From Mycobacterium pinniadriaticum (lineage in GTDB: Bacteria > Actinomycetota > Actinomycetes > Mycobacteriales > Mycobacteriaceae), in the NCBI RefSeq assembly GCF_026242045.1, contig NZ_JAPJDO010000001.1:62001-126000 (forward strand): a DNA stretch of 64,000 nucleotides, written 5' to 3'. The translations under genes were made by a program, and so were the position numbers. Under the pieces are notes generated by a model, which was not told the origin of the DNA, searched no databases, and saw only the letters and a list, made by a program, of their open reading frames with translations. This document shows, piece by piece, positions 38,791 through 46,192 of this stretch. Each line of letters opens with the position of its first letter. Positions within the stretch are counted from its first letter, which is position 1.

Positions 38791-39948
38791 ATGGCCCCCG
38801 CATCACAGGCATACGTCATCGACGCCGTACGCACCGCGGTCGGCAAGCGCAATGGATCGCTGGCCCCCGTCCACCCCATCGACCTCGGTGTGGTGGCCTA
38901 CCGCGGCATCTTTGATCGGGTCGACGTCGACCCGGGCGCTGTCGATGACGTGGTGGCCGGCTGCCTGGACACCATCGGCCCGCAGGCCGGCAACATCGCC
39001 CGCAACACCTGGCTGGCCGCCGGCTACCCCGAAGAGGTGCCCGGCGTCACCGTCGACCGGCAGTGCGGCTCGAGCCAGCAGGCCATTTCCTTTGGCGCAC
39101 AGGCCATCATGGCCGGTACCGCCGACCTGATCCTGGCCGCCGGCATGCAGAACATGAGCCGTATCCCGATCTCGTCGGCGATGACCGTCGCCGAGCAGTT
39201 CGGCTTCACCTCCCCGACCAACGAGTCCGAGAACTGGCTGCACCGATACGGCGATCAGGAGATCTCGCAGTTCCGCGGGGCGGAGATGATCGCCGAGAAG
39301 TGGGGACTGTCTCGTGAGGAGATGGAGGAGTTCGCCAAGGGCAGCCACGACAAGGCATTCGCCGCCATCCGCCACGGCAACTTCGAGAACGAGATCGTCC
39401 CGGTCGGCGACTTCCGCACCGACGAGGGTCCGCGCGAGTCCAGCCTGGAGAAGCTGGCCGGGCTCAAGACGCTGCGGGAGGGTGGCCGGCTGACTGCGGC
39501 GATGGCCAGCCAGATCTCCGACGGTGCCAGTGCGGTGCTGCTGGCCAGTGAAGAGGCCGTCAAGACGCACAAGCTGACCCCGCGGGCCCGCATCCACCAC
39601 ATCAGCGCCCGCGGCGCCGATCCGGTGTTCATGCTTACCGGCCCGATTCCGGCGACCAAGTACGCGCTGGATAAGGCGGGGCTGACGATCGAGGACATCG
39701 ACGTCGTCGAGATCAACGAGGCGTTTGCGCCGGTGGTGATGGCTTGGCTCAAGGAGACCAAGATCGACCCGGAGAAGGTCAACCCCAACGGCGGCGCGAT
39801 CGCGCTGGGCCACCCGCTCGGTGCCACGGGTGCCAAGCTGTTCGCCACGATGCTCAACGAACTGGAGCGCCGCGGCGGCCGCTACGGCCTGCAGACGATG
39901 TGTGAGGGCGGCGGCACCGCCAACGTCACCATCATCGAACGGCTCTAG
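38791..39948 (+). CDS. fadA6: Acetyl-CoA acetyltransferase FadA6
   Basis: 385 aa thiolase. Active-site Cys in VDRQCGSSQQAI (about residue 91), C-terminal [17 protein letters not shown] with the catalytic His, and a late CEGGGTANVTII Cys. It performs thiolysis in ring C/D degradation. RBS AAGGAGAA before the ATG; 13 bp after kstR2. Followed by a hairpin element that should end the transcript. Confidence 0.93.
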   Translation: MAPASQAYVIDAVRTAVGKRNGSLAPVHPIDLGVVAYRGIFDRVDVDPGAVDDVVAGCLDTIGPQAGNIARNTWLAAGYPEEVPGVTVDRQCGSSQQAISFGAQAIMAGTADLILAAGMQNMSRIPISSAMTVAEQFGFTSPTNESENWLHRYGDQEISQFRGAEMIAEKWGLSREEMEEFAKGSHDKAFAAIRHGNFENEIVPVGDFRTDEGPRESSLEKLAGLKTLREGGRLTAAMASQISDGASAVLLASEEAVKTHKLTPRARIHHISARGADPVFMLTGPIPATKYALDKAGLTIEDIDVVEINEAFAPVVMAWLKETKIDPEKVNPNGGAIALGHPLGATGAKLFATMLNELERRGGRYGLQTMCEGGGTANVTIIERL

Positions 39949-39957
39949 TCCTGCCCG

Positions 39958-40015
39958 CGAGCAGACACGAAAGCTCCGCGACACGCCAGTTTTCGGAACC
40001 TTTTGTGTCTGCTCG
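39958..40015. repeat. Intergenic long-armed hairpin (15 of 16 bp arms), terminator-like
   Basis: CGAGCAGACACGAAAG (39958-39973) pairs with CTTTTGTGTCTGCTCG (40000-40015), one mismatch, loop of 26 bases containing GACACGCC. It lies between convergent fadA6 and the alcohol dehydrogenase gene. The right arm carries a TTTT run. A diverged relative is at 24648-24709, again between convergent genes. This suggests a dispersed bidirectional terminator or REP-like family. Confidence 0.8.
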
Positions 40016-40050
40016 TCTTAGCGGCAGCTCCCCTGCTCGCCGCAGAAGGC

Positions 40051-41163
40051 TCACAGGTCGTGGACGACCACGCCTCGGATGTTGCGGCCGGCGAGCATGT
40101 CGGCGTAGGCATCGTTGATCTCAGCCAGCTTGTATTCATGGGTGACGGTCTCGTCGAGTAGCAGTTTGCCCTCGCGGTAGAGACTGAGCAGCTTCGGGAT
40201 GTCTGCGCGGGGGTTGGCCTGTCCATAGAGACTGCCGAGCAGGCGCTTCTGAAACAGCGTGAACATCGTCATCGGCAGTACCGGTGTCACGTCGGTCATC
40301 GCGGCTAACGCGGTGAGCACCACGGTGCCACCCTTGCTGACGAGTTCGAGCGCGTCGTTGATCATCTCGCCTTTGACCAAGCCGACCGTCAGTAGTGCGG
40401 AGTCGGCCATCACGCCTTTGGTCAGTTCGCGGACCAGTTCGGTCCCCTCGGCGATCGAGGTGGCGAAGTGCGTGGCGCCGAACAGAAACGCCTTGTCCCG
40501 CTTGCTTTCCACGATGTCGATTACGATGATCTTCTCCGCACCGGCCAACCGGGCGCCCTGGATGGCGCCGCTGCCGATGCCACCGCAGCCGATCACCACC
40601 ACGGTGTCGCCGGGCCGTACGTCGGCGGTGTTGACCGCCGAGCCCCAGCCGGTGGTGACACCGCAGCCGAGCAGGCAGGCCCGGGTCAGCGGGATGTCGT
40701 CGTCGATCTTGACAAGCGACGCCTCGGGCACCGTCCCGTAGGGGGCGAAGGTTCCCAAACCGATTGCGGCGTAGATGTCTTGGCCGCGAGCGTGGCGGCG
40801 GAATGTGCCGTCGGGTTGCAGGCCCATGAGGATTTCCGCGCCCATATCGCACAGGTTCGATTTGCCGGTCGCGCACCAGCGGCAGCGTCCGCAGGCGGGC
40901 AGGAACGCGGCCACGATGTGGTCGCCGACTTTGAGGTCGCGAACCCCCGGTCCGACTTCGCGCACGATGCCGGCACCCTCGTGGCCGCCGATCAGCGGGA
41001 TCGGTGCCACCAGGTCGCCGTCGCGAATGTGGTGATCGGAATGGCATAGGCCAGTGGCCTCGAAGGAGACGAGAACTTCACCGTCCTTCGGTGGATCGAG
41101 CTCGACTTCCTCGACGCTCCAGTCTTGCCCGTACTCCCACAGAATCGCGGCATTCATTTTCAT
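40051..41163 (-). CDS. NDMA-dependent-type zinc alcohol dehydrogenase (MDR family)
   Basis: 370 aa from the ATG at 41163 (alternative ATG at 41157); longer ORF is upstream-gene sequence. Medium-chain zinc dehydrogenase: catalytic zinc CHSDHH and GHEGAGIV, structural zinc Cys set in CGRCRWCATGKSNLC, Rossmann motif VIGCGGIGSGAIQGARLAGA. The actinobacterial subgroup with this N-terminus (MNAAILWEYGQDWSVEEVELDPP) uses tightly bound nicotinamide cofactor and mycofactocin or NDMA as acceptor; that is by family. ATGA overlap with the membrane protein gene, so it is the third gene of the satD operon. Confidence 0.85.
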   Translation of the reverse strand: MKMNAAILWEYGQDWSVEEVELDPPKDGEVLVSFEATGLCHSDHHIRDGDLVAPIPLIGGHEGAGIVREVGPGVRDLKVGDHIVAAFLPACGRCRWCATGKSNLCDMGAEILMGLQPDGTFRRHARGQDIYAAIGLGTFAPYGTVPEASLVKIDDDIPLTRACLLGCGVTTGWGSAVNTADVRPGDTVVVIGCGGIGSGAIQGARLAGAEKIIVIDIVESKRDKAFLFGATHFATSIAEGTELVRELTKGVMADSALLTVGLVKGEMINDALELVSKGGTVVLTALAAMTDVTPVLPMTMFTLFQKRLLGSLYGQANPRADIPKLLSLYREGKLLLDETVTHEYKLAEINDAYADMLAGRNIRGVVVHDL

Positions 41164-41432
41164 GATGGACAAGCTATGACGCCGGCGAAGTCCACCGGCG
41201 GCGAATCGGGAACCTCGGCGGTCGCTGTCAGCGCCAGCCCGCCGAGCGCGACGATCCAGCTCGCGAAGCTGCCCACCAGACGCAGATCGCCGGGATGCCA
41301 CAGCCCGCACAGCGCCGCGGTGGCGACCGCCACCACCGGCCCGGTGATCACACCCGGCCAACTCCGGGTTGCCAGCCGCCGAACGATGTCGGCGCAGCCG
41401 ACGGCGATCAGCAGTACGGCGACGCCGCTCAT
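41160..41432 (-). CDS. Small membrane protein in the satD operon
   Basis: 90 aa from the ATG at 41432. Three hydrophobic segments: VAVLLIAVGCADIV, WPGVITGPVVAVATAALCGLW, and LVGSFASWIVALGGLALTATA. The C-terminus is polar and Pro-rich. No recognised family. In other bacteria SatD genes are often next to a membrane protein gene (SatE/DUF3307); this protein is much smaller and I see no similarity. Stop overlaps the start of the alcohol dehydrogenase (ATGA); 31 bp after satD. Confidence 0.65.
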   Translation of the reverse strand: MSGVAVLLIAVGCADIVRRLATRSWPGVITGPVVAVATAALCGLWHPGDLRLVGSFASWIVALGGLALTATAEVPDSPPVDFAGVIACPS

Positions 41433-41463
41433 CGCGTGATCCCGACTGTCCCCTTCGCTCCGC

Positions 41464-42105
41464 TCATCGGATGTCCCGCAGGTGTTCGGATGCCAGCACC
41501 AGCAGGTCCAGCCCGTCGCGCGTGGTGCGTTGGGAGACCGCCGAAGCGCTGATGCCTTCCATTGCCGCCAATTCCTTCTTCGTCTTGTGGTCGAGTAGCC
41601 CCCGCAACAGCCGCAGAGACCGGGCATCCACCGATCCAAGCAGGTGGTCCCGACACAACAGGGCGGCGTTGACCGCGTCGGGATCCGGCCCGGTGTCGCC
41701 GTGGCGGCGGTATGCGGTGCGCACCGACGCCAGCGCCGGTTGCTGTTGGGCGGTCGCGGTCCATTCGATCGCGTCGCGCGCCGACCACCAGCCGGGGCCG
41801 TCTTGGATACCGGTCTCTGCGTCGAGAACAGTCACGCCACCCCATCCGATGCCGAATCGAACGTCGACGTCGGGTGCCAGCGCCAGCCGAATCGTGAGGG
41901 CCGCGTCGATGGCTGCACCGACGGTCGTATAGTTGCCCTGGAACTCGTCGCCGACGGTGAACACCGGCGAAGTTCCGGCAACCTCGGCCAGCGCCTCGTC
42001 CACGCGGCGATGCAGCTCAGCGCGGTTCGAAGCGTGCCGCGACCCGACGACGTCGCCGATCAGGGTGGCCCGCACTGATGAAGTGTTATCCTTCACCTTA
42101 GTCAT
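41464..42105 (-). CDS. satD: SatD-family protein: cyclase-like domain plus helix-turn-helix
   Basis: 213 aa. Residues 10-115 show a pattern like class III nucleotidyl cyclases: IGDVVGSR (Asp18, compare DIVGST), FTVGDEFQG (Asp53, compare KTxGDGF), VDVRFGIGWGGV (compare RxGIHxG) and WWSARDAIEW (Arg110). The substrate-selecting Lys is Phe49 here. Residues 165-205 form a sigma-4/LuxR-like HTH (KTKKELAAMEGISASAVSQR). SatD was named from streptococcal acid-response loci; its activity is not known. The ATG sits 6 bases after a -10 element (TATAGT), so the mRNA is probably leaderless, and two palindromes flank that promoter. First gene of a three-gene operon. Confidence 0.82.
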   Translation of the reverse strand: MTKVKDNTSSVRATLIGDVVGSRHASNRAELHRRVDEALAEVAGTSPVFTVGDEFQGNYTTVGAAIDAALTIRLALAPDVDVRFGIGWGGVTVLDAETGIQDGPGWWSARDAIEWTATAQQQPALASVRTAYRRHGDTGPDPDAVNAALLCRDHLLGSVDARSLRLLRGLLDHKTKKELAAMEGISASAVSQRTTRDGLDLLVLASEHLRDIR

Positions 42106-42139
42106 GTGAAGACTATAGCTTCATTTTGTGAAAATGAAG
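42091..42139 (-). promoter_or_regulatory. satD leaderless promoter between two equal palindromic operators
   Basis: CTTCA-N11-TGAAG occurs twice, at 42091-42111 and 42119-42139, 28 bp apart centre to centre. The minus-strand -10 TATAGT (42117-42112) lies exactly between them, and the first palindrome overlaps the satD start codon (42105). The right copy has longer arms (GCTTCATTTT / AAAATGAAGC). A further TGAAG half-site is at 42079-42083. This is strong evidence for repressor control, likely by SatD's own HTH. Confidence 0.75.
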
Positions 42140-42147
42140 CAGATTAC

Positions 42148-42561
42148 TTACTCCGTGATACTCATGCGCAGGAAGTGCGCGATTCCGGTGCGCTCGAAGG
42201 TTCGCCGCCGATCTTCGGACAGCAGGGGAAGAGCTTCGGTCGCGGCCACGATCGCGGGTGAGGTGACCTCGTAAGGCCGCCCCTTGCTGGTGATCCGTGC
42301 GCGCTTCGCAGCGAGGATGTTTCGGAGCCAGTCGACCTGTGTGCCATAAGGCAGCGGGATCAGGAAGTGGTCGCCTACCCGGTCGGCGACCACCGGGGTG
42401 GCGTACTCCTTACCCGATCGGCGCCCGACGTGGTGCACCACCGAGGCGTACCAGTACCGGCTTCCGGCCAGTCGCAACATCACCGGATTGAGCAGATACT
42501 TGTTGGATACCCGAATCAGATCGCGGAACTGCCGCGGCCACGTCTCCGGTGCAAGAGCCAT
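42148..42561 (-). CDS. Nitroreductase/deazaflavin (F420)-dependent oxidoreductase family protein
   Basis: 137 aa, Ddn-superfamily split beta-barrel. Recognisable blocks: WYASVVHHVGRRSGKEYATPVVADRVGDHFLIPLPYG (the HxGRxSG region that contacts F420 phosphate), then DWLRNILAAKRARI. Probably uses F420H2 to reduce a quinone or enone. It is tandem to ipdC on the same strand (43 bp away), but the short helix at the N-terminus and weak relation to Ddn leave the substrate open. Confidence 0.8.
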   Translation of the reverse strand: MALAPETWPRQFRDLIRVSNKYLLNPVMLRLAGSRYWYASVVHHVGRRSGKEYATPVVADRVGDHFLIPLPYGTQVDWLRNILAAKRARITSKGRPYEVTSPAIVAATEALPLLSEDRRRTFERTGIAHFLRMSITE

Positions 42562-42604
42562 TGCGTCCTCCGAAATCGTGGTTGTGCACCGCCCAAACTA
42601 CGCC

Positions 42605-43669
42605 CTAATCGATGAACGCGGCGGCCGCCTGAAGGTGTTTGACGGCATCGGCGACGATGGTGTCGACGAGTTCGGCGCAGGACGGGAGACTGTCGATGAT
42701 CCCGGCAACCTGTCCGGAAGCCAGCACGCCCGCTTCGGTATTGCCCTCGACCAGGCCGGCCTTCAGCAGCATCGGGGTGTTGGCGGCCATCAGCACCTGT
42801 GACCAGGTGAGGTCCTTGCCGTGGCGCATGGCAAGGCCGTCGCGGATCATCCCGGCCCACGTCATCTGCGACATCTTCTTGAACTTGGCCGCGTTGCGCA
42901 CCGCAGCGGTGAAGCCGCGGAGCGGCGAACCGCTTTCCAGCTTCTCGACGAGTTCGGTGCGCAACACCCGGTGCGGCATGCCGTCGACACGGGTCGAAAC
43001 CACGGTGCCGTCGAGCGCGGCCTGCAGATAGCGCTGCTTGATCTCTTCGGGCACGGTCGAATCCGAGGTCAGGAGGAACCGTGTGCCCATCGCCACCCCA
43101 GCGGCGCCGTACGACAGCGCCGCGGCCAGGCCGCGCCCGTCGAAGAAGCCACCGGCGGCGACGACCGGGATGTCCACCGCGTCGAGAACCGAGGGCAACA
43201 GCAGCGTAGTGGCCACCGGGCCGGTGTGGCCGCCGCCCTCGCCGCCCTGCACGATGACGGCGTCGGCACCCCAGCCGGCCACTTTCTTCGCATGCTTGGC
43301 GGCCCCGACTGACGGAATCACCACGGAACCGGCTTCTTTGAGCTTCGCGATCAATTCCTGCTTGGGGGCCAGTGCGAAGGAGGCGACCTTGACGCCTTCG
43401 CGGATCATCAGGTCGACCCGATCGCCGGCGTCGGCGGCGTCGGCGCGGATGTTGACCCCGAACGGGCGGTCGGTCGCGGCCTTCACCTTCTTGATCGCGG
43501 TGGTCAGCTCGTCGATGGTCATCGTCGCCGAGGCGAGGATGCCGAGGCCGCCGGCGTTGGAGGTGGCCGACACCAACCGGGCACCCGCGACCCACCCCAT
43601 TCCGGTCTGAACGACGGGATGTTCGATGCCGATCAGCTCGGTCAGCGGGGTCTTCAACGAAGCGGACAT
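42605..43669 (-). CDS. ipdC: Flavin-dependent reductase/oxygenase IpdC (Rv3553, nitronate monooxygenase family)
   Basis: 354 aa TIM barrel, 2-nitropropane dioxygenase/FMN family: GIEHPVVQTGMGWVAGARLVSATSNAGGLGIL at the N-terminus, VIVQGGEGGGHTG for FMN phosphate, and VAAGGFFDGRG. IpdC acts on ring C/D CoA intermediates downstream of IpdF. 4 bp separate it from ipdB upstream; order ipdA-ipdB-ipdC as in Rv3551-Rv3553. Confidence 0.92.
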   Translation of the reverse strand: MSASLKTPLTELIGIEHPVVQTGMGWVAGARLVSATSNAGGLGILASATMTIDELTTAIKKVKAATDRPFGVNIRADAADAGDRVDLMIREGVKVASFALAPKQELIAKLKEAGSVVIPSVGAAKHAKKVAGWGADAVIVQGGEGGGHTGPVATTLLLPSVLDAVDIPVVAAGGFFDGRGLAAALSYGAAGVAMGTRFLLTSDSTVPEEIKQRYLQAALDGTVVSTRVDGMPHRVLRTELVEKLESGSPLRGFTAAVRNAAKFKKMSQMTWAGMIRDGLAMRHGKDLTWSQVLMAANTPMLLKAGLVEGNTEAGVLASGQVAGIIDSLPSCAELVDTIVADAVKHLQAAAAFID

Positions 43670-43673
43670 CTCG

Positions 43674-44420
43674 CTACTTCACCTCTCGGTCCCTGAGGCC
43701 CTTCGGATCGATGACCTCGTGCAGAAGCCTCTGCTCTTCGGCGGACGGCAGGCGGCTGGTCTCGGCCTCGCCCAAGCCGTGCACCTCGAACGACGTGTTG
43801 TCGATGACCTGTTCGGGACCCACGCCCGGGTGCAGCGACACCGCTCGCATCTGGTGGTCGGGTCCGTTGAAGTCGAACACCCCGAGATTGGTGACCACGC
43901 GGTAGACGTTGACGAAGCGGTAGGCCGGATTGTTCGGATCGACCTTGTCCCAGCCGATCCCGGAGACGATGTCGACGGACTCGCCGAACACCCGCTTGGA
44001 ATGATTGCCCACCCAGTAGCTCGTGGCGTGGTTGATGGTGTTGCCCGGTGCGCCGCGCACGCCGAACATCTGACGAGTCGGGTGCTGTAACGGCCCGAAC
44101 GCCGACAGGTTCTGGTTCCCGTAACGGTCGATCTGGTTGGCGCCCATCACCACATGGCGCCGACCCCACGCGAGGGTCTCGAAGACGCGGCCGAATGGCA
44201 TCCAGCCCTCGATGGCGCCTGTCGCGCCCATCGCCGGGGTATCGGCCAGGATGCGGGCCTCACCGTCGGTGAGCAGGATGTCGGGGGAGAAGGTCAGCCG
44301 GGCCAGCCGGGCGCCGATGGACACCATGTTGGCCATCGGGCTGACCATGATCTCGCCGGCGTCGCGGAACAATTCGGCGCACGCGACGGCGCACACCTCG
44401 GCGCGGGTTGCGGAGATCAT
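43674..44420 (-). CDS. ipdB: COCHEA-CoA hydrolase beta subunit IpdB
   Basis: 248 aa, CoA-transferase family beta subunit: CAELFRDAGEIMVSPMANMVSIGARLARLTFSPDILLTDGEA at the N-terminus, VMGANQIDRYGNQN, and GGPGN-like PGNTINHATSYW. IpdAB opens ring D of COCHEA-CoA in the last HIP steps; it is a hydrolase without the usual CoA-transferase Glu chemistry. Starts inside the ipdA stop (4-bp overlap). Confidence 0.93.
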   Translation of the reverse strand: MISATRAEVCAVACAELFRDAGEIMVSPMANMVSIGARLARLTFSPDILLTDGEARILADTPAMGATGAIEGWMPFGRVFETLAWGRRHVVMGANQIDRYGNQNLSAFGPLQHPTRQMFGVRGAPGNTINHATSYWVGNHSKRVFGESVDIVSGIGWDKVDPNNPAYRFVNVYRVVTNLGVFDFNGPDHQMRAVSLHPGVGPEQVIDNTSFEVHGLGEAETSRLPSAEEQRLLHEVIDPKGLRDREVK

Positions 44421-45331
44421 GCGAGTTCCTCCTTGAACTTCCGCACGGCGGCTTGGTAATCCGCTTCGCTGCCGGACAGGTAGGTCGAGACGAACTCGGC
44501 CCAGGTCTCGTCGGACGCCGCGGCTTCCGCGTAGTGACGCTGGAACTTCTCGTCGCGGCGGTAGTCGGGCTCGGCGGTGGTGAAGTGCGCACCGTTCGGC
44601 GCCTCGACGACGCTGTCGACCATCATCCGGTTGACCAGCAACGCTTGCACTGGAACGGATTTCACCAGCTCTTCGGTGGACACCACTTTCTCCACCGACA
44701 GCAGGCGCTTGCGCGCCGACATCAGGAACAGGTCGTCGAAGTACGGGTCGATGCCGGTGTAGGCGGCATTGCCCTGTGCATCACCGAGATTCAGGTGCAC
44801 CAGTGCGACGTCGAGGTTCAGGGCGGGCATCGCGACGAGTTCTTCGTAGCCCGCGCCTTCCGGCGGGCAGGAGCGAAGCGACCCGGGAGTTCGGACGGGG
44901 TAGGGCGACTTGACGGTCTTGAGCTCGTCACCCCAGAACGCCCTGACGTCACTGCCCAGGCCGGCGCGGGTCGGCAGGAACGGCAGCCGCTGCGCGGCGG
45001 CCTGTAGCCCGCAGCGCAGCATGCCCTCGTCCATTTCGCGCGATTCGATCGCGCCCGTCGTGCGGGCCTTGGCGAACCATGGGTCGTAGAACGGCGGCGA
45101 GTCCAGCGACACGAAGCCGTAGTAGACGCGCTTGACCTTGCCCGCCGAGCACAACAGGCCGAGATCGGGGCCGCCGTAGGTGACCACGGTCAGATCGGTG
45201 ACGTCGGTGCGCAGCAGCGCCCGGACGAAGGCCATCGGCTTGCGTCGGGAACCCCAGCCGCCGATGCCGATCGTCATACCGCTTTCGATGACCGAGACGG
45301 CCTCGTCCAGTGTTGTTCTCTTATCCGCCAT
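44417..45331 (-). CDS. ipdA: COCHEA-CoA hydrolase alpha subunit IpdA
   Basis: 304 aa from the ATG at 45331; longer ORF is upstream sequence. CoA-transferase alpha fold: IESGMTIGIGGWGSRRKPMAFVRALLR, VVTYGGPDLGLLCSAGKVKRVYYGFVSLD, and C-terminal KFKEELA. Around residues 162-178 (YPVRTPGSLRSCPPEGAGYEE) there is a stretch of about 12 extra residues relative to the 292-aa M. tuberculosis protein as I remember it. The DNA there (44861-44886) matches the 5' end of fadD3 and looks like an in-frame repeat insertion. Otherwise intact. Confidence 0.92.
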   Translation of the reverse strand: MADKRTTLDEAVSVIESGMTIGIGGWGSRRKPMAFVRALLRTDVTDLTVVTYGGPDLGLLCSAGKVKRVYYGFVSLDSPPFYDPWFAKARTTGAIESREMDEGMLRCGLQAAAQRLPFLPTRAGLGSDVRAFWGDELKTVKSPYPVRTPGSLRSCPPEGAGYEELVAMPALNLDVALVHLNLGDAQGNAAYTGIDPYFDDLFLMSARKRLLSVEKVVSTEELVKSVPVQALLVNRMMVDSVVEAPNGAHFTTAEPDYRRDEKFQRHYAEAAASDETWAEFVSTYLSGSEADYQAAVRKFKEELA

Positions 45332-45365
45332 TATTTCCCCGCTCGCGTCGCTCGTGCCCGCCGAA

Positions 45366-46124
45366 TCATGCCTTTTCACCCTTCGACGTCCCCGCGAACG
45401 CATCGCGGTGCTCGTCGGACACGCCGGCCAGGTTGAGTTCGAACGTGAAGCCCTGCTCCATGCGGTATCTGGCGTTGACCGGCTGGATGTCGATGAAATT
45501 CAGCGCCTCCTTGGCGGCCCGGATCACCCGGGTGTCCTTGGACGCGATATCGCGCGCGACGCGCAGCGCGGCCTCGTCGAGATCGGCGCGCGGTACCACC
45601 TCGTGCACCGACCCGAAGTGGTGCAGCGTCTCGGCGCTCACGGTCGCGGCGGTGAAGAACAGCCGGCGCATCATGTGCTGGGGCACCAAGCGGGACAGGT
45701 GGGTGGCCGCCCCCAGTGCGCCGCGCTCCACCTCGGGAAGCCCGAACTTCGCGTCGTCGGAAGCGACGATCACGTCGGCGTTGCCGACCAGGCCGATGCC
45801 GCCGCCGACGCAGAAGCCGTTGACGGCCGCGACCACCGGGACCGCGCATTCGTAGACGGCCCTGAAGGCTTCGAAGCACCCGCGGTTGGCGTCGATGAGC
45901 GCGGTGAAGCCCTCGGTGTTCTGCATCTCCTTGATGTCGACGCCGGCGTTGAACCCGCGACCCTCCGCACGCAGGATCACCACGTGGGTGCTCATATCGC
46001 GGCCCGCGGCGGTGATGGCGTCGGCGAGCTCGAACCAGCCGGCCGACGGGATCGCGTTGACGGGGGGATAGTTCACCGTGACGGCGACGATGCCGGGTTC
46101 GACGGTGCTGGTGGTGATGGTCAT
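45366..46124 (-). CDS. echA20: Enoyl-CoA hydratase/isomerase EchA20
   Basis: 252 aa crotonase family: oxyanion-hole regions FNAGVDIKEMQNTEGF and NGFCVGGGIGLVGNADVIVAS; GLPEVERGALGAATHLSRLVP. EchA20 opens ring C by hydrolysing a beta-diketone-like CoA ester in HIP degradation. Start ATG at 46124; the KstR2 site at 46163 is 39 bp upstream. First gene of the echA20-ipdA-ipdB-ipdC operon. Confidence 0.92.
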   Translation of the reverse strand: MTITTSTVEPGIVAVTVNYPPVNAIPSAGWFELADAITAAGRDMSTHVVILRAEGRGFNAGVDIKEMQNTEGFTALIDANRGCFEAFRAVYECAVPVVAAVNGFCVGGGIGLVGNADVIVASDDAKFGLPEVERGALGAATHLSRLVPQHMMRRLFFTAATVSAETLHHFGSVHEVVPRADLDEAALRVARDIASKDTRVIRAAKEALNFIDIQPVNARYRMEQGFTFELNLAGVSDEHRDAFAGTSKGEKA

Positions 46125-46162
46125 GGGAGTTCCTGGGCCACTTCCTGACGGGGTGAATACCT

Positions 46163-46186
46163 AAGCAAGCACTTGCTTGGTACGCT
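46163..46186. promoter_or_regulatory. KstR2 operator with leaderless promoter of the Rv3549c-type SDR
   Basis: AAGCAAGCACTTGCTT at 46163-46178 is an almost perfect KstR2 palindrome. TACGCT at 46181-46186 is followed after six bases by the GTG at 46193, the classic spacing of a leaderless mycobacterial start. It lies between divergent echA20 and the SDR gene. Confidence 0.88.
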
Positions 46187-46192
46187 AGCACA

